Assembly: GCA_013151865.1 (NCBI GenBank)
Contig: JAADHN010000145.1
Span: 1-64,000 of the forward strand
Direction: 5' to 3'
Source of the DNA: Kiritimatiellota bacterium
GTDB lineage: Bacteria > Verrucomicrobiota > Lentisphaeria > Oligosphaerales > JAADHN01
Length of the DNA stretch: 64,000 nucleotides
Part shown: positions 1 to 10,212 of the stretch, piece after piece
Numbering within the stretch: position 1 is the first letter of the stretch
How the letters are laid out: every line of letters starts with the position of its first letter
The notes under the pieces: model-generated
Databases searched by the model: none
Told to the model about the DNA's origin: nothing
The model's input: the letters and a program-made list of their open reading frames with translations, nothing else
Position numbers and translations under genes: made by a program

Positions 1-2069
1 CCGCCGAGCAAAAGGATCGGACGGCGACGCGTCAGCGCCCGCCCGCCCCACGCCGCGGCCAGGACGCCGGCCAGGATCCCGGCCGCCGCACCGCCGGCCA
101 GCGTAACGGGGACCGCATGCAATTGGAGTGCGGGCAACTCCCCCACAATGCTCCGCCAGCGGGTATTCACACCCCAGATCAGCATCCGGGCGTACCCGAC
201 CCCCGCAGGCAGGCCGAGAATGCCGGAGACGAGCGCCAACGTCGCGGCTTCGATCAACAGCAGTCGTCGGACGGTTTTGGCTTGCCACCCCACGGCAAGG
301 AGGAGGCCCGTCTCTCGCGCACGGCGAGTGGCATTGAGGCGAACGGCCAATCCGGCAAACAGGGCGGCGGCGCCGATCAGGAACATGCTCATCCCCAGGA
401 ACAGTCCGCCGAAATCCGAAGATCCGTGCGCCGCGGCCAGGGCCTCGCGCCGGACCGGTCGGAACTGGAGTTGCAAGGCTGACCTGTTGAGTTCGTCCAG
501 GAAAGCGCCGACAAAGCGCTCGCGGGCGGTCACGGCGTTCGGCGCATTGCCGAAGTCCAGTACTGCCGTGGTGATCCAATCGGCAGCGGGACCGCCCGGA
601 CGCTCCCGTGTTCCGGGAGACCGCGGCTGCCAGAGGTTGCGCATGAAGGCCGCGGAGACAAAGGCCTTCGGGGTCGTCCGATACCGGCGCCAGTACGCCT
701 CGTCCGCGGGCCGAATTCGCCGGAGGTCCACCGGGAACGGCGGGTCCCAATCCGCCAAGGTCTCGGCGTCCGTGATGCCCCGGTACTGCGGAACCAGCGC
801 GGACGTTTGGAGAGGAGACGTCATGGGGAGGACGGCGCGCAAACGCAACACAGCGGTGCCGGCGTCCAGTCCGCCGTCATCGCGCATCGCAAAGTAACGC
901 AATCGGATACGATCTCCCGGTCCGGCCCGGAGTTCCCGGGCTGTCCATGCATTCAAAACGATTTCGTCCGGTTCGAGCGGGGCGTTCCAACGGCTGCCGT
1001 CCTCGAACGCGACCGGATCGAGGGGAGGGAACGAAGCCAGGGCGCCCAAGACCGAATACGGCACGGTGCGCCCCGATGCGTCTGCCCCCGCTTTGTCGCC
1101 GACTTTTTCGATGCTGTTGGCCAGGAAGAAAGAAGTCAGCATGACGCGGGCGTTGCTGCGCGACGCGGCCCGGTCCACCAGCCGTACGGCGGGTCCGGGC
1201 AGCACCAGTCGGCGGTTGTCGAGCCTGCAGCGTGCGCCGGGGTCCGGCGCCGAGAGGCGAAAGCCGTAGTCGGCCAGTGTTGCGGACTCCGCGAATGCGG
1301 CAGCCAGTGCCGAATCGGTCGCCGGGGCGTCGGCCTCGGCGCCGGGCGCCTGGGCCGCCAGGAGAATGTTCGCTTTACCCTCGGCCCGCACCTGCCGCCC
1401 AAGCCAAGCGCGGTCCACGAACAGGTTGGGTGGACCGTACTGGTCGTGTCGCAGGCTGAAGAAAGCGGGCCCGCCGGTGAGCACCGCACGGATAACGACC
1501 CGGAAAGAAATCTGGGTTGTATCCTGTTTACGGTGGGCGAAGAGACTCAGCGCCGGGGCCGCGGCCTCTTTGCCGACCGTGACGACGACGGCATCGCCGA
1601 CGCCTGCCCCGAGGGCGTCGGCAAGGGTTTTGCTCACTGCAGCCGACCGACCATCCAGCGCCGGACCGACGGCGGTGCCGAACCCCGAGCCGAAGATCTT
1701 CCAGAATTCCGGGCCGATCCCCAGAACCACGGCGCGGGCGGGGACGCCGAGTTCGCCCCCGGCCGCACGACGCGCGGTCCCGGCGGTGCGCAGGATCGCC
1801 GCGGGCGGGCCCACTGCCGAAACCGGCCACCGCTTCGAGGCCCCGAGGGCTTTCGCCAGCTCCTGACGGAACAGGTCTCGGTCTTCGAGTACAAACGCGA
1901 TGCGCCCGAGACGGCGGACGGCCAAGTCCCGCAACGTCCCCCGCAAGGAGTCTCCGACGCAGAGGGCCCCCGTGATGACCGCGGCGCCGAGGAACATACC
2001 CGCCGCCGCGGCCAGGTTGAGTCGGCGGTAATACCACAGGCTCCGGAGAACGAGTTGGAAACGAGTCAT
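1..2069 (-). CDS. ABC transporter permease, FtsX/MacB-like (3' end beyond window)
   Basis: Minus-strand ATG at 2069 gives MTRFQLVLRSLWYYRRLNLAAAAGMFLGAAVITGALCVGDSLRGTLRDLAVRRLGRIAFVLEDRDLFRQELAKALG..., a typical FtsX-type N-terminus (TM helix, then periplasmic 'VGDSLR'). Frame is open to the window edge, so it is absent from the ORF track. Confidence 0.75.
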   Translation of the reverse strand, partial: MTRFQLVLRSLWYYRRLNLAAAAGMFLGAAVITGALCVGDSLRGTLRDLAVRRLGRIAFVLEDRDLFRQELAKALGASKRWPVSAVGPPAAILRTAGTARRAAGGELGVPARAVVLGIGPEFWKIFGSGFGTAVGPALDGRSAAVSKTLADALGAGVGDAVVVTVGKEAAAPALSLFAHRKQDTTQISFRVVIRAVLTGGPAFFSLRHDQYGPPNLFVDRAWLGRQVRAEGKANILLAAQAPGAEADAPATDSALAAAFAESATLADYGFRLSAPDPGARCRLDNRRLVLPGPAVRLVDRAASRSNARVMLTSFFLANSIEKVGDKAGADASGRTVPYSVLGALASFPPLDPVAFEDGSRWNAPLEPDEIVLNAWTARELRAGPGDRIRLRYFAMRDDGGLDAGTAVLRLRAVLPMTSPLQTSALVPQYRGITDAETLADWDPPFPVDLRRIRPADEAYWRRYRTTPKAFVSAAFMRNLWQPRSPGTRERPGGPAADWITTAVLDFGNAPNAVTARERFVGAFLDELNRSALQLQFRPVRREALAAAHGSSDFGGLFLGMSMFLIGAAALFAGLAVRLNATRRARETGLLLAVGWQAKTVRRLLLIEAATLALVSGILGLPAGVGYARMLIWGVNTRWRSIVGELPALQLHAVPVTLAGGAAAGILAGVLAAAWGGRALTRRRPILLLG

Positions 2070-2185
2070 GGTTCCCGTCCTTGCCTGCCGCCTCGAGGCG
2101 CCGCGGCTTTATCCCGTCCCCCCCACCGATACCATACGTCCCACCGCGCCGGGCGCCACTGCACCGAACCACTCCGGCCGGAAGA

Positions 2186-3598
2186 TCAGGCCCGCTGCAG
2201 GATCCGATAGTTGGCCATCGAGACTCCGCTCAAGAGCGATCCCACAATCCCGAGGAACCCTTGGTCGGTACCGCAAACGAACAGGCCCTCGACCGGCGTC
2301 GAACCGTCCCGGATTTTGCGCGGCGAGCCGTACAGTGCACCGTTCACATGACCGGTGAAGCGATGAATGGTGCGAGGCGTCATGAGGTCCGTGAACACCG
2401 TGTGTGCACGCAGGCCGGGGACGAACCGTTCGAGAACGGTCATCTGTTCTTCGAGGGTTTCGCCCTTGGCCTCCCGGTAGGCCTCCGGCGCAAGTCCGAG
2501 CCAATACTCGGGATTGGCCAAGCTGGAGAGCCGGACAGTGGGCGTCGTGTCCGGCGACGCATGGCTTCCGGCGAAGTTCTCCGCAGCGCAGACCACCCCG
2601 CCCCCGCGGTCTACCGGCCCGCTCGGGCAGGCATAATGAAGCGCGGAGTTATCGCTCCAGAACAACGTCGACGGCGTGAATCCCAGCTCCGAAGCCGGAC
2701 GGTCCAGCCCAACGATCAGTTCGACCAGCGAGAGCCTGCCCCGGGGCCAAGTTCGGGCCTCGGGAGGCGCCGGCGCACACAGGGCCAGCGTCTCGACGTA
2801 TCCGGCGCAGGAAAGGACCGTTTCTGTCTCGATCCTGGCGCCGCTGTCCAAAGCCGCGGCGGCGATGCGTCCGTCCCTGACCTCGAGGCTGCGGACTCCG
2901 CAGCCGGTAATCAGTTCGCCGCCGCACTCCCGGAAGCGTGCGGCGAGCTGTTCGAGCACGGGGCGCATCCCGCCCGCCGGTCGTGAGAGGCCTTCGAGAA
3001 AGACACTGCGAAACAACACGCAGAACAGGGCGAAATCCATATCGTGTTCATCGGCGTTTCCGTAGAACATGATTGGGCAGAGAATCATGTCGATCAGACG
3101 CGGATCGCCGACGTGAGCGGCGCAAACGGCCCGCGTCGAGAGTCGCTCGGGAAACAGCGAGTAGGCGTCGAACCGAAGGATGGCGTCCACCAGTCGGCGG
3201 AATTCGGCGTGGCGTTTCGGAAACGCCTCGGCCACGGCCGCCTCGAAGACTTCGAACTCGTTGGTAAACTTCAATTCGACGTCCGGGAAGCGGATGGTCG
3301 AATACCGTTGCGGGCGCAGTTCGAGAAAATCGTAGGGCAATCGGAGCTGCCGGAGCAGTCGATTGAGCGGGGCGCGTTTTTCGCCCGGCGACGCGAAGTT
3401 GGTCATGGCGTGCAGGCCCGTATCCAGCAGATGGGGCCCCCGGCGAAAGAAAGAGTTCAAACCGCCGATCCGGGAATGCCGCTCGAGAATGCAGACATGT
3501 CGGTCGAAATGGGCGAGGCGAATCCCCGCCGCCAGGCCCGACAAGCCCGCACCGATGATGATCACGTCGTATTGTTCGTTGCGGGGGCCGGAGTTCAC
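2186..3598 (-). CDS. FAD-dependent NAD(P)/FAD-binding oxidoreductase, phytoene desaturase / carotenoid isomerase-like
   Basis: GTG start at 3598, VNSGPRNEQYDVIIIGAGLSGLAAGIRLAHFDRHVCILERHSRIGGLNSFFRRG (Rossmann GxGxxG); C-term GLFVCGTDQGFLGIVGSLLSGVSMANYRIL. Overlaps the stop of the upstream gene. Confidence 0.8.
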   Translation of the reverse strand: MNSGPRNEQYDVIIIGAGLSGLAAGIRLAHFDRHVCILERHSRIGGLNSFFRRGPHLLDTGLHAMTNFASPGEKRAPLNRLLRQLRLPYDFLELRPQRYSTIRFPDVELKFTNEFEVFEAAVAEAFPKRHAEFRRLVDAILRFDAYSLFPERLSTRAVCAAHVGDPRLIDMILCPIMFYGNADEHDMDFALFCVLFRSVFLEGLSRPAGGMRPVLEQLAARFRECGGELITGCGVRSLEVRDGRIAAAALDSGARIETETVLSCAGYVETLALCAPAPPEARTWPRGRLSLVELIVGLDRPASELGFTPSTLFWSDNSALHYACPSGPVDRGGGVVCAAENFAGSHASPDTTPTVRLSSLANPEYWLGLAPEAYREAKGETLEEQMTVLERFVPGLRAHTVFTDLMTPRTIHRFTGHVNGALYGSPRKIRDGSTPVEGLFVCGTDQGFLGIVGSLLSGVSMANYRILQRA

Positions 3599-4767
3599 TG
3601 CTTTCCTTCCTTCCCTGTTTCGGGGTCCCCCGGCAGGTCCGGCCCGCTGTTCGCGGCGCCCCCGAATTGCCGGGTGGTGTAATACGTTGCAACAGCCCGG
3701 CGCAACGTACGGAGTTCGCGACGCGTCTGCACCACGATTTCTTTTGGAGTGGGTTCCCCGCCGTATCGGATTCGGTCGAACACGGCGGCAACCCGGCGGA
3801 AAGAGCCGCCGAGGCCGCCGACACGGCAGGCGACGGATTCGAGGTACAGGTCGGCGGGCGTGCCCGGTCGACGCGGGAACCCATGCCAAGCCAGGAACTC
3901 GAAGAAATCGAGGAAGGCTGCCAAGAGCTGACCGCACGCGCCTTTCGCACCCGATGCGTGCGCCATGGCGGTCCGTTTGACCAAGTCTTCCGTTTCGCCG
4001 AGAACGGTTTCGGCGTCCAGGCCGGGCACGCGGGGCTGCCGGCGATCGAGAAGGGCGGCCAGCCTGCGCCAGAACACCAGGAAAACGACTGCACCGGCCA
4101 CCAGAAGGAAGAAGTCCCGGGGAGAGGCCGGGCCCGTTTGCGGCACTGTGCCGCTCGGGAAGCGCTCGCCGAAACCGCGTTCCGGATGCAAGAGCATGGT
4201 CAATAGGTACGCCACGAGCGCCACGGGCGGCAGGAGACCGGTCCCCCACGCCAAAACGGCGCCCAACCCGGCCAAGTCCGTGGGGTCGTCGCGGGTCCCG
4301 AGCCATTGATGCATCTGCAGGAACCCCAGCAAACCGGCGGTGTAGAGGGTCCCCCAGGCGCACCGGACCCACAGGGCCCCGCCGAGGCGATCGAGAAGCA
4401 ACGCGTTGGCGACCAGGGACAGCACGACGGCAACGGCCGTGAGGACGGGCGTCAGCGGAAAGGTCCCCAAAACGAACCCGAACAGCAGCACCCCCCAAAC
4501 TCCGCCCTTGAGGCAAAAAACCAGAAGCACGGCCAAAGCCAGGATTGCGGCAAGGATGCGTGCCGAGGGGAACTCGTCGAGTTCCGGCAGTTGCACTTCC
4601 CAACCGGTCGCTTTCACCGCCGCCCACAGCGCCGCCCCGGCCGCCAGGCTCCAGGCGGGCCCGGACCGACCGGCCGTGAGCGAGATCGCCAGGGGAACCA
4701 GCAACCAGAGCCCGGCATAAAGGGCTGCCTGCACCGCACGCAACACGGGGAAATGCCACGTATTCAT
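3595..4767 (-). CDS. Multi-pass membrane protein, DUF4129-like C-terminus
   Basis: 390 aa, several hydrophobic segments, C-term 'RIRYGGEPTPKEIVVQTRREL' DUF4129-like; directly downstream of a DUF58 gene. Confidence 0.55.
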   Translation of the reverse strand: MNTWHFPVLRAVQAALYAGLWLLVPLAISLTAGRSGPAWSLAAGAALWAAVKATGWEVQLPELDEFPSARILAAILALAVLLVFCLKGGVWGVLLFGFVLGTFPLTPVLTAVAVVLSLVANALLLDRLGGALWVRCAWGTLYTAGLLGFLQMHQWLGTRDDPTDLAGLGAVLAWGTGLLPPVALVAYLLTMLLHPERGFGERFPSGTVPQTGPASPRDFFLLVAGAVVFLVFWRRLAALLDRRQPRVPGLDAETVLGETEDLVKRTAMAHASGAKGACGQLLAAFLDFFEFLAWHGFPRRPGTPADLYLESVACRVGGLGGSFRRVAAVFDRIRYGGEPTPKEIVVQTRRELRTLRRAVATYYTTRQFGGAANSGPDLPGDPETGKEGKQ

Positions 4768-6035
4768 GCGCTCCCCCCTTCCCGCCGGTCTCCGACAACG
4801 TCCGTCTCGACCACCTGGAACCCACAGCGGCGGTAAGCGGCCGCGATTTCATCGAACGGCGGCGCGTGGGAGTCCTGCTCCATGTGGCGCACGTCACGCC
4901 GCAGAAACTTCCGGTCGTCGAACAGCAGAGCGACGGGCGTAAGCGACCGCATCCGGCAGTCTCGGGCGAGGCGGCTCATGGCCTCCACCGAGACCGCGAG
5001 ACCGCCCAGGACGAACACGGCAGTGGACCCGAACGGCAACAAAGCGACCTGTCGGGAAGCGATGCCGGTGAAATCCGATTGACTCCAGAGCGGACGCAGG
5101 TTCACCATTTCGGTGAGGACCAATTGGAGATAGCGCGTTCCCGCCCCTTCGAGCGGATAGGAGCAGGACCCGCCGATGAAAACGGTCCGCATGACGTGTC
5201 CGCGCTCGACGGCCTCGGCCAGGATCGAGGCGGCCAAGCCCAACGCGGTCTCGTGGGTGGTGTGCGTGCCCAGCCCCCGGAGGGATACCCGTCGGAAATC
5301 CACCAACAGCGCTACGACGGTCGCCGCGTTGCCGTCGAACTCCTTCACGGTCAGCTCACCGTACCGCGCCGTGGCCTTCCAATGAATCGAGGACAACAAG
5401 TCCCCTGGGCAGTAGGCCCGCGGCCCGCGGAAATCGCCTGCGTACCCGGACAGGGAGATGACTTCCTCGCCGACGCGTCGCCAGAGCGGATGATGGAGGA
5501 ATGGGATGCGACGCTGCAGGCGCCCCGGAGTCGGATACACGCGCAGACGGGTCAGGACGGGCAGTTTTTTCCGGCGCACAAAGACCCCGAGCGGATCCTG
5601 TAGAGTCAAGGTCGCCGGGCCGATTTCATACTCGCCCCGGGGTTTGTTGATGCGGCAGACATACTCGAAACGGAACACTTTACGCGGCGGCACTACGCCG
5701 CCCAGCCGCATGGTTTCCTCGACCACCCCGCTGGGATAGACCGCGTCGCTCACCCAGGCATCGAGCAGGGGCGCCAGGGAATGGTTTCCCAACGCGACAT
5801 GAATCCGCAAGTCCTCGCCGCGCACGGCATGCGGCGAATGCCGGCGCCGGAGGCGAACCCCGGCGGCCGCGTGGAACAAGAGGAGCCCTTGAACCAACAG
5901 AAAAATCAACAGCACGCAACCCACGAAAAAAGCCGCGGGCGCCCCCTGCCAAAGCCCGTAGGTCATGAGACAACTGCCGGTGAAGGGGAGCACGTACCGG
6001 AGTTGGCAGTGGGCATTGTCTGCTGTGGATTGCAC
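4764..6035 (-). CDS. DUF58 domain-containing protein
   Basis: 423 aa; N-terminal TM pair; DUF58 signature 'YCPGDLLSSIHWKATARYGELTVKEFDGNAATVVALLVDFR'. Confidence 0.85.
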   Translation of the reverse strand: MQSTADNAHCQLRYVLPFTGSCLMTYGLWQGAPAAFFVGCVLLIFLLVQGLLLFHAAAGVRLRRRHSPHAVRGEDLRIHVALGNHSLAPLLDAWVSDAVYPSGVVEETMRLGGVVPPRKVFRFEYVCRINKPRGEYEIGPATLTLQDPLGVFVRRKKLPVLTRLRVYPTPGRLQRRIPFLHHPLWRRVGEEVISLSGYAGDFRGPRAYCPGDLLSSIHWKATARYGELTVKEFDGNAATVVALLVDFRRVSLRGLGTHTTHETALGLAASILAEAVERGHVMRTVFIGGSCSYPLEGAGTRYLQLVLTEMVNLRPLWSQSDFTGIASRQVALLPFGSTAVFVLGGLAVSVEAMSRLARDCRMRSLTPVALLFDDRKFLRRDVRHMEQDSHAPPFDEIAAAYRRCGFQVVETDVVGDRREGGSA

Positions 6036-6054
6036 GACACGGGTCCCCCGCCGG

Positions 6055-6966
6055 TCACTGACCTTTCCGTTCCCGGGCGGCCCGACGGCTTGCCGCCGGG
6101 GCTTTGCCGAACTTGAGCATCACGGCTTGCAGGTCTTCCCAGGCGCCGCGTTTAAAGTGCGGACTTCGCAGCAGGAAGGCCGGGTGAAACGTGGGCATCA
6201 CGGGGATGCCACGGAACTCGCGCCACTGCCCGTGGCAATGCGTGATCCCCTTGGCGCCGAGCAGGAAATGCAGTGGAACGGCCCCGAGCAACACGATTAC
6301 TTTCGGTTGGACCAACGCGATTTGCCGGTACAGATAGGGCAGACAGGCCTCGGCTTCGGCCGGGTGCGGGTTCCGGTTGCCCGGCGGATGGCATTTGACG
6401 ATATTGGCGATGTACACGTCCTCGCGGCGGAACTGCATGGCCTCGATCATCCGGGTCAGCAACTGCCCGGCGGCCCCCACGAACGGTCGGCCTTGTCGGT
6501 CTTCGTCCACGCCCGGACCTTCGCCGATGAACATCAGGTCGGCGTCGCAGTCGCCTTCACCGAAGACCGTTCGGGTTCGCGCCCGGGCCAGCAGGCACTT
6601 CCGGCAGGCCGCGACGGCCGCTTCGAGCTGCTCCCAGGTCGCTTCCGAGACGGGGCCCCCGGCGAGCGTCGAGGCGGCCGGAGCGGCGTCCTCCCGTCGG
6701 GGTTGCGTCGCCGGGCCGCTCGATTCGGGTCGAAAACGACGCTCAGTCGGGCGCGGAGCGGGCCGCGGCGCGGGAGGTCGAGTCGGGGGCGCGTCGAAGA
6801 GCAGGGCAAGCGTGCGCTCGTCCAGGTCCAACGTACGCCGGCCCCGGTCGCGCTCGCCGCGCAACAGGTCGATCACGTCCGCCAATAACTGGGCATCCGG
6901 TTTTCGGGCCCGGTACGCCTCCCAGAGAGCGACCTTGTCGTCGTCGCCGGGCGTTTTTTTCAGCAT
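6055..6966 (-). CDS. Uracil-DNA glycosylase, family 4 (Fe-S)
   Basis: '[57 protein letters not shown]', '[25 protein letters not shown]', '[11 protein letters not shown]'. Start [11 protein letters not shown]. Confidence 0.92.
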   Translation of the reverse strand: MLKKTPGDDDKVALWEAYRARKPDAQLLADVIDLLRGERDRGRRTLDLDERTLALLFDAPPTRPPAPRPAPRPTERRFRPESSGPATQPRREDAAPAASTLAGGPVSEATWEQLEAAVAACRKCLLARARTRTVFGEGDCDADLMFIGEGPGVDEDRQGRPFVGAAGQLLTRMIEAMQFRREDVYIANIVKCHPPGNRNPHPAEAEACLPYLYRQIALVQPKVIVLLGAVPLHFLLGAKGITHCHGQWREFRGIPVMPTFHPAFLLRSPHFKRGAWEDLQAVMLKFGKAPAASRRAARERKGQ

Positions 6967-7293
6967 GACTCGGTCCTTTATGGGAGGGACGGCGGAGGGA
7001 ACATGCCGGCCAACTCCTCGAATGCGGTGGAGCCACGGGCGGGAAAAAGCCTGCGTGCGCTCGGCCTTGAAACGAACGTGTGCGGTGTCGGCGCAGGAAT
7101 ACACTACCCGCTGGTACGCCGGTTGGCGAGCAGTGGCCGAAACGATCCAGCGGCGGCTTTGGCGGTCTTTTGCGAAGCAGCACACAACGCGCGGGCGGAC
7201 GCGTTCCGTTCTCCCTCCCCTCCCTCACTCACGGGCGACGATGGTATGTCGCTTTCTGCTCTACGCGCGGGAAGAAGAGGAGGATTGACGCCG

Positions 7294-9576
7294 TCACCGT
7301 CCCGGCGCTGCCACTGCCAGGAGTTTGACGGCCGCGTCCCGTGAGATCTGCGGGGTCCGCAGTTCGAGACGTCCGGCGGCCGCGGTCGCGGTCCCTCCTC
7401 TGCGGACTGCGCCGGTGTAGGTGTCCCACCATTCGAGACGGTAGCGGCCGTCCGGGATGTCTCGAAGGACGACTCGGGTAGGCGGGACCGGCGGGGGCGT
7501 CTCGCCCTGGTTGTGCCGGAACCATGTATTGGCCCGGTTTTGCAGCCACAGGAACACTGTCGGGCCGTCCGGGACGGGAGCTTCGGCGGCCAACCCATAC
7601 ACTCGCAGGGCGGGCCGGTCCGGGACGAAGAAATTCCGCAGACGGAACTCGACGAACACCCAGTCTCTGCCCTCGTCGCTCACCGTAATGCGGTGTTTGC
7701 CGGCCGGGACGGGCACGGCGTAAAAGCCATCGTATTTGTGGAGTGTCTTGCCCCCGTCTTCATCATCGGGGAAGTCCCGGGTCAGGGCGACTTTTCCGTC
7801 CACTTCAACTCGGAGGTTCGCTCCACCGTAACCGGAGACGCCGGTGACGCGAACGACGAATTCACCCGGGATCGGGTAGTCCACGTCGAAGGTGACGGGG
7901 TTGTGGAGGTCGGCATGATTCTTCGTGCCGTGGAGCAGACGGGTCAGCCGCTCCCCATCCCGAACGCGCCCGTTGCGCGGGACGGTGAAACGACTGGGTT
8001 TGTTCCAAGGGGCGGCCGTCCATGTGGCGTGTTTCCCTGTCAGAAAGAGGGTGCCGGGTCGTTGTTTCGGCGGGGGCGCATCCCAGTCCACCCGAGCCTC
8101 TTTCAGGGGCCGGTACTCCACCCGGTTGAATGGAATGCCCTTTACGAAGTCGGCCACGGGGCGGAAATGATAGTACAGGTTCTGGGGGTCGACGTAATTG
8201 TCCCACCACCACAGCATGGATGTTCCCGCGGCCCCGGAAGCCACCGCGCTCCACAACCCGTTGTGGAGGTGGATGCCGTCGGTGTCGGCCCGGGTATTCT
8301 TTGCCTGCCAATCGGTGCCGAATTCACCGAAGTAATGGGGTTTTTCATACTTACGGGATTTTTCGATACAGACGTTGTGGACGTTTTCCGCCACGTCGAC
8401 GGCCCCGTACCGATGGCTCTGCACGTAATCCATTTCCGGCAGGCCGTCCACAGCAGGATCGCCGGGCGTACGCGCGAAACTGGTGGTGATCAGGTGATCC
8501 CACGGATCGATGTTCCGCAGATACCGCGCCATGTCCCGGTGCCAGACGGCCACCTCCCGGCTGCGGTACGTCTCGACGATGTCGACTTCGTTCCAGAACT
8601 CCCAGGCGAGGACGGCGGGGGTCCAGGCCCAGCGGGCCACGATGTAGCGAAGGCGACGCATGAAAAGCTTACGGGCCGCGGGATCGGTGAAGAAGTCTTC
8701 CGGTTTTTTCAACGGTCCGCCGTTGGCGGCGTTGTAGGGGCTCTCTTTCCAGCGGGCGTACATGGGCCGGATCCGGAGAGAATTGAACGACTCGATGCAG
8801 AACATGATCCGGATGCCCTCAGTGGCCGCCCGTTGCAGCACGGTATCCAGCCGCCAGGCTGCAGCCAGGTCGATCCGCCCCAAGCCGGCAGGGTCGTTCG
8901 TACCGCGCGCGGTGCGCTCGAGCGTGAAGCAATCGAACGGTCCGACCCAAATGCGGGCATAGTTCGCGCCGTTCGCGGCCAGTTTTTTCCAGTACCGGTC
9001 GTAATCGTACGTGCCGCCCTTTCCGGGCCAGCAAACGTTTTCACCCACGGCAAAGTACGGTTTTCCCGAATCGAACTCGAAATAGCGGGGGTTCGTTTTG
9101 GCGACCCGGACGAAACCGTCGGCGGCGGCCGGGAGCGCCCGGAACTCGACCTGCGGCGCCTGCACTTCGGTCTCGCCGTCCTGAAGGCGGATTCGGCAGC
9201 GATATTCTCCCGGGGTTCGCGGCAGGTAACGGATTCGCCAGTCGGCCGTTTGGGCCGGCGTGAGGACTTCCGTGCCGTCTTTGCGGCGGGAACGCACGAA
9301 GCCGCGGTAGAAGAAGCCGGGAACGCGTTCGCGACGACCGGACGGCGTGATGAACTCTGCTTCGAGCGCCACGTCGTCGGGATCGAACGGGTTCGTGTAA
9401 CGGGCGGACAGTTCCACTTCGATTTCCAGGAGCGACCAAGCCGGTACGGTCCGCTTGGGGATCCGCACGGAACGAATAGAAGGCGGGGCGTCGGTCCCGC
9501 GCAGGAGAGCGGCGCCGTGGGCGGGAGCCGCGGCGAGCAACGCCAAAACGACGGGGGACGTCAGGTCGCAAATCAT
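7294..9576 (-). CDS. DUF5060-type glycoside hydrolase (GH5-like fold), secreted
   Basis: 760 aa with signal-like N-term; 'NPFDPDDVALEAEFITPSGRRERVPGFFYRGF', 'NGANYARIWVGPFDCFTLE', 'VLAWEFWNEVDIVETY', 'YFGEFGTDW'. Confidence 0.8.
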   Translation of the reverse strand: MICDLTSPVVLALLAAAPAHGAALLRGTDAPPSIRSVRIPKRTVPAWSLLEIEVELSARYTNPFDPDDVALEAEFITPSGRRERVPGFFYRGFVRSRRKDGTEVLTPAQTADWRIRYLPRTPGEYRCRIRLQDGETEVQAPQVEFRALPAAADGFVRVAKTNPRYFEFDSGKPYFAVGENVCWPGKGGTYDYDRYWKKLAANGANYARIWVGPFDCFTLERTARGTNDPAGLGRIDLAAAWRLDTVLQRAATEGIRIMFCIESFNSLRIRPMYARWKESPYNAANGGPLKKPEDFFTDPAARKLFMRRLRYIVARWAWTPAVLAWEFWNEVDIVETYRSREVAVWHRDMARYLRNIDPWDHLITTSFARTPGDPAVDGLPEMDYVQSHRYGAVDVAENVHNVCIEKSRKYEKPHYFGEFGTDWQAKNTRADTDGIHLHNGLWSAVASGAAGTSMLWWWDNYVDPQNLYYHFRPVADFVKGIPFNRVEYRPLKEARVDWDAPPPKQRPGTLFLTGKHATWTAAPWNKPSRFTVPRNGRVRDGERLTRLLHGTKNHADLHNPVTFDVDYPIPGEFVVRVTGVSGYGGANLRVEVDGKVALTRDFPDDEDGGKTLHKYDGFYAVPVPAGKHRITVSDEGRDWVFVEFRLRNFFVPDRPALRVYGLAAEAPVPDGPTVFLWLQNRANTWFRHNQGETPPPVPPTRVVLRDIPDGRYRLEWWDTYTGAVRRGGTATAAAGRLELRTPQISRDAAVKLLAVAAPGR

Positions 9577-9876
9577 GGCGCGGGTCTCTCCCTCGGCCCG
9601 GCGGCTCGCCCGAGGCAGACGCTCCCTGTCGGGATCCGACGGGCAGAAAGGCGGATCGGGTCATCTGCGGGTGGGACACGAAACTGAATCATACACGATT
9701 CATCTGCCGCGACGACACGCCTCCGGGACGTTGCGGCCGCCCACCGGGCGGTGTCTCGAGGCAGCCTTGTCCCGACGTTCGGCACAATGCCCCGAACCCG
9801 ATGAGCCGCACCCTCTCGCGACGAAGTTCATGGATTCATCGGGCTCAGGGACCGGGGCCGGCGTCCGGGGTGGGCG

Positions 9877-10095
9877 TTACGCGGCCTCGACCACAATGTC
9901 CTCGCTCACTTTTTCACGGAGGATCCGCTCGATTCCGGCTTTAAGTGTCATGCGCGCATGGGGGCAGTGTCCGCAGGCGCCCGTGAGTCGGACGAGCACG
10001 TCCGTCCCTTGGATCGACACAACCTCGAGGTCGCCGCCGTCGGCTTGCAAGGCCCCGCGCAACTCTTCCAGGACTTCCCGGATTTTTTCTTCCAT
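9877..10095 (-). CDS. NifU C-terminal domain protein (Fe-S scaffold)
   Basis: MEEKIREVLEELRGALQADGGDLEVVSIQGTDVLVRLTGACGHCPHARMTLKAGIERILREKV; NifU-C CxxC motif. Alternative start MRTVRK at 10113. Confidence 0.88.
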   Translation of the reverse strand: MEEKIREVLEELRGALQADGGDLEVVSIQGTDVLVRLTGACGHCPHARMTLKAGIERILREKVSEDIVVEAA

Positions 10096-10116
10096 TTTCC
10101 TCACCGTCCTCATTGG

Positions 10117-10189
10117 CCGGCCGGACAAGAGAGCGTCCGGCCGGTGGATCCTGCCGGCCCTTGGCCTTGGGACCGGCATTTTTTGCCGG
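10117..10189. terminator. Two inverted repeats downstream of valS (candidate terminator)
   Basis: Perfect 10-bp stem CCGGCCGGAC/GTCCGGCCGG (10117-10126/10135-10144) and CCGGCA/TGCCGG with a T5 loop (10173-10178/10184-10189). No clear U-tract after the larger stem. Confidence 0.35.
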
Positions 10190-10212
10190 GCAAAGATCGT
10201 CGAGCCGGGGTC

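Noticed and set aside
2186-4897. Single 903-aa minus-strand protein
   Set aside because: Only the last 470 aa (from GTG 3598) are protein-like; the N-terminal half is out-of-frame reading of the DUF4129-like gene.
7513-9687. 724-aa ORF antisense to the DUF5060 hydrolase
   Set aside because: Shadow ORF; the minus-strand protein has clear family motifs.
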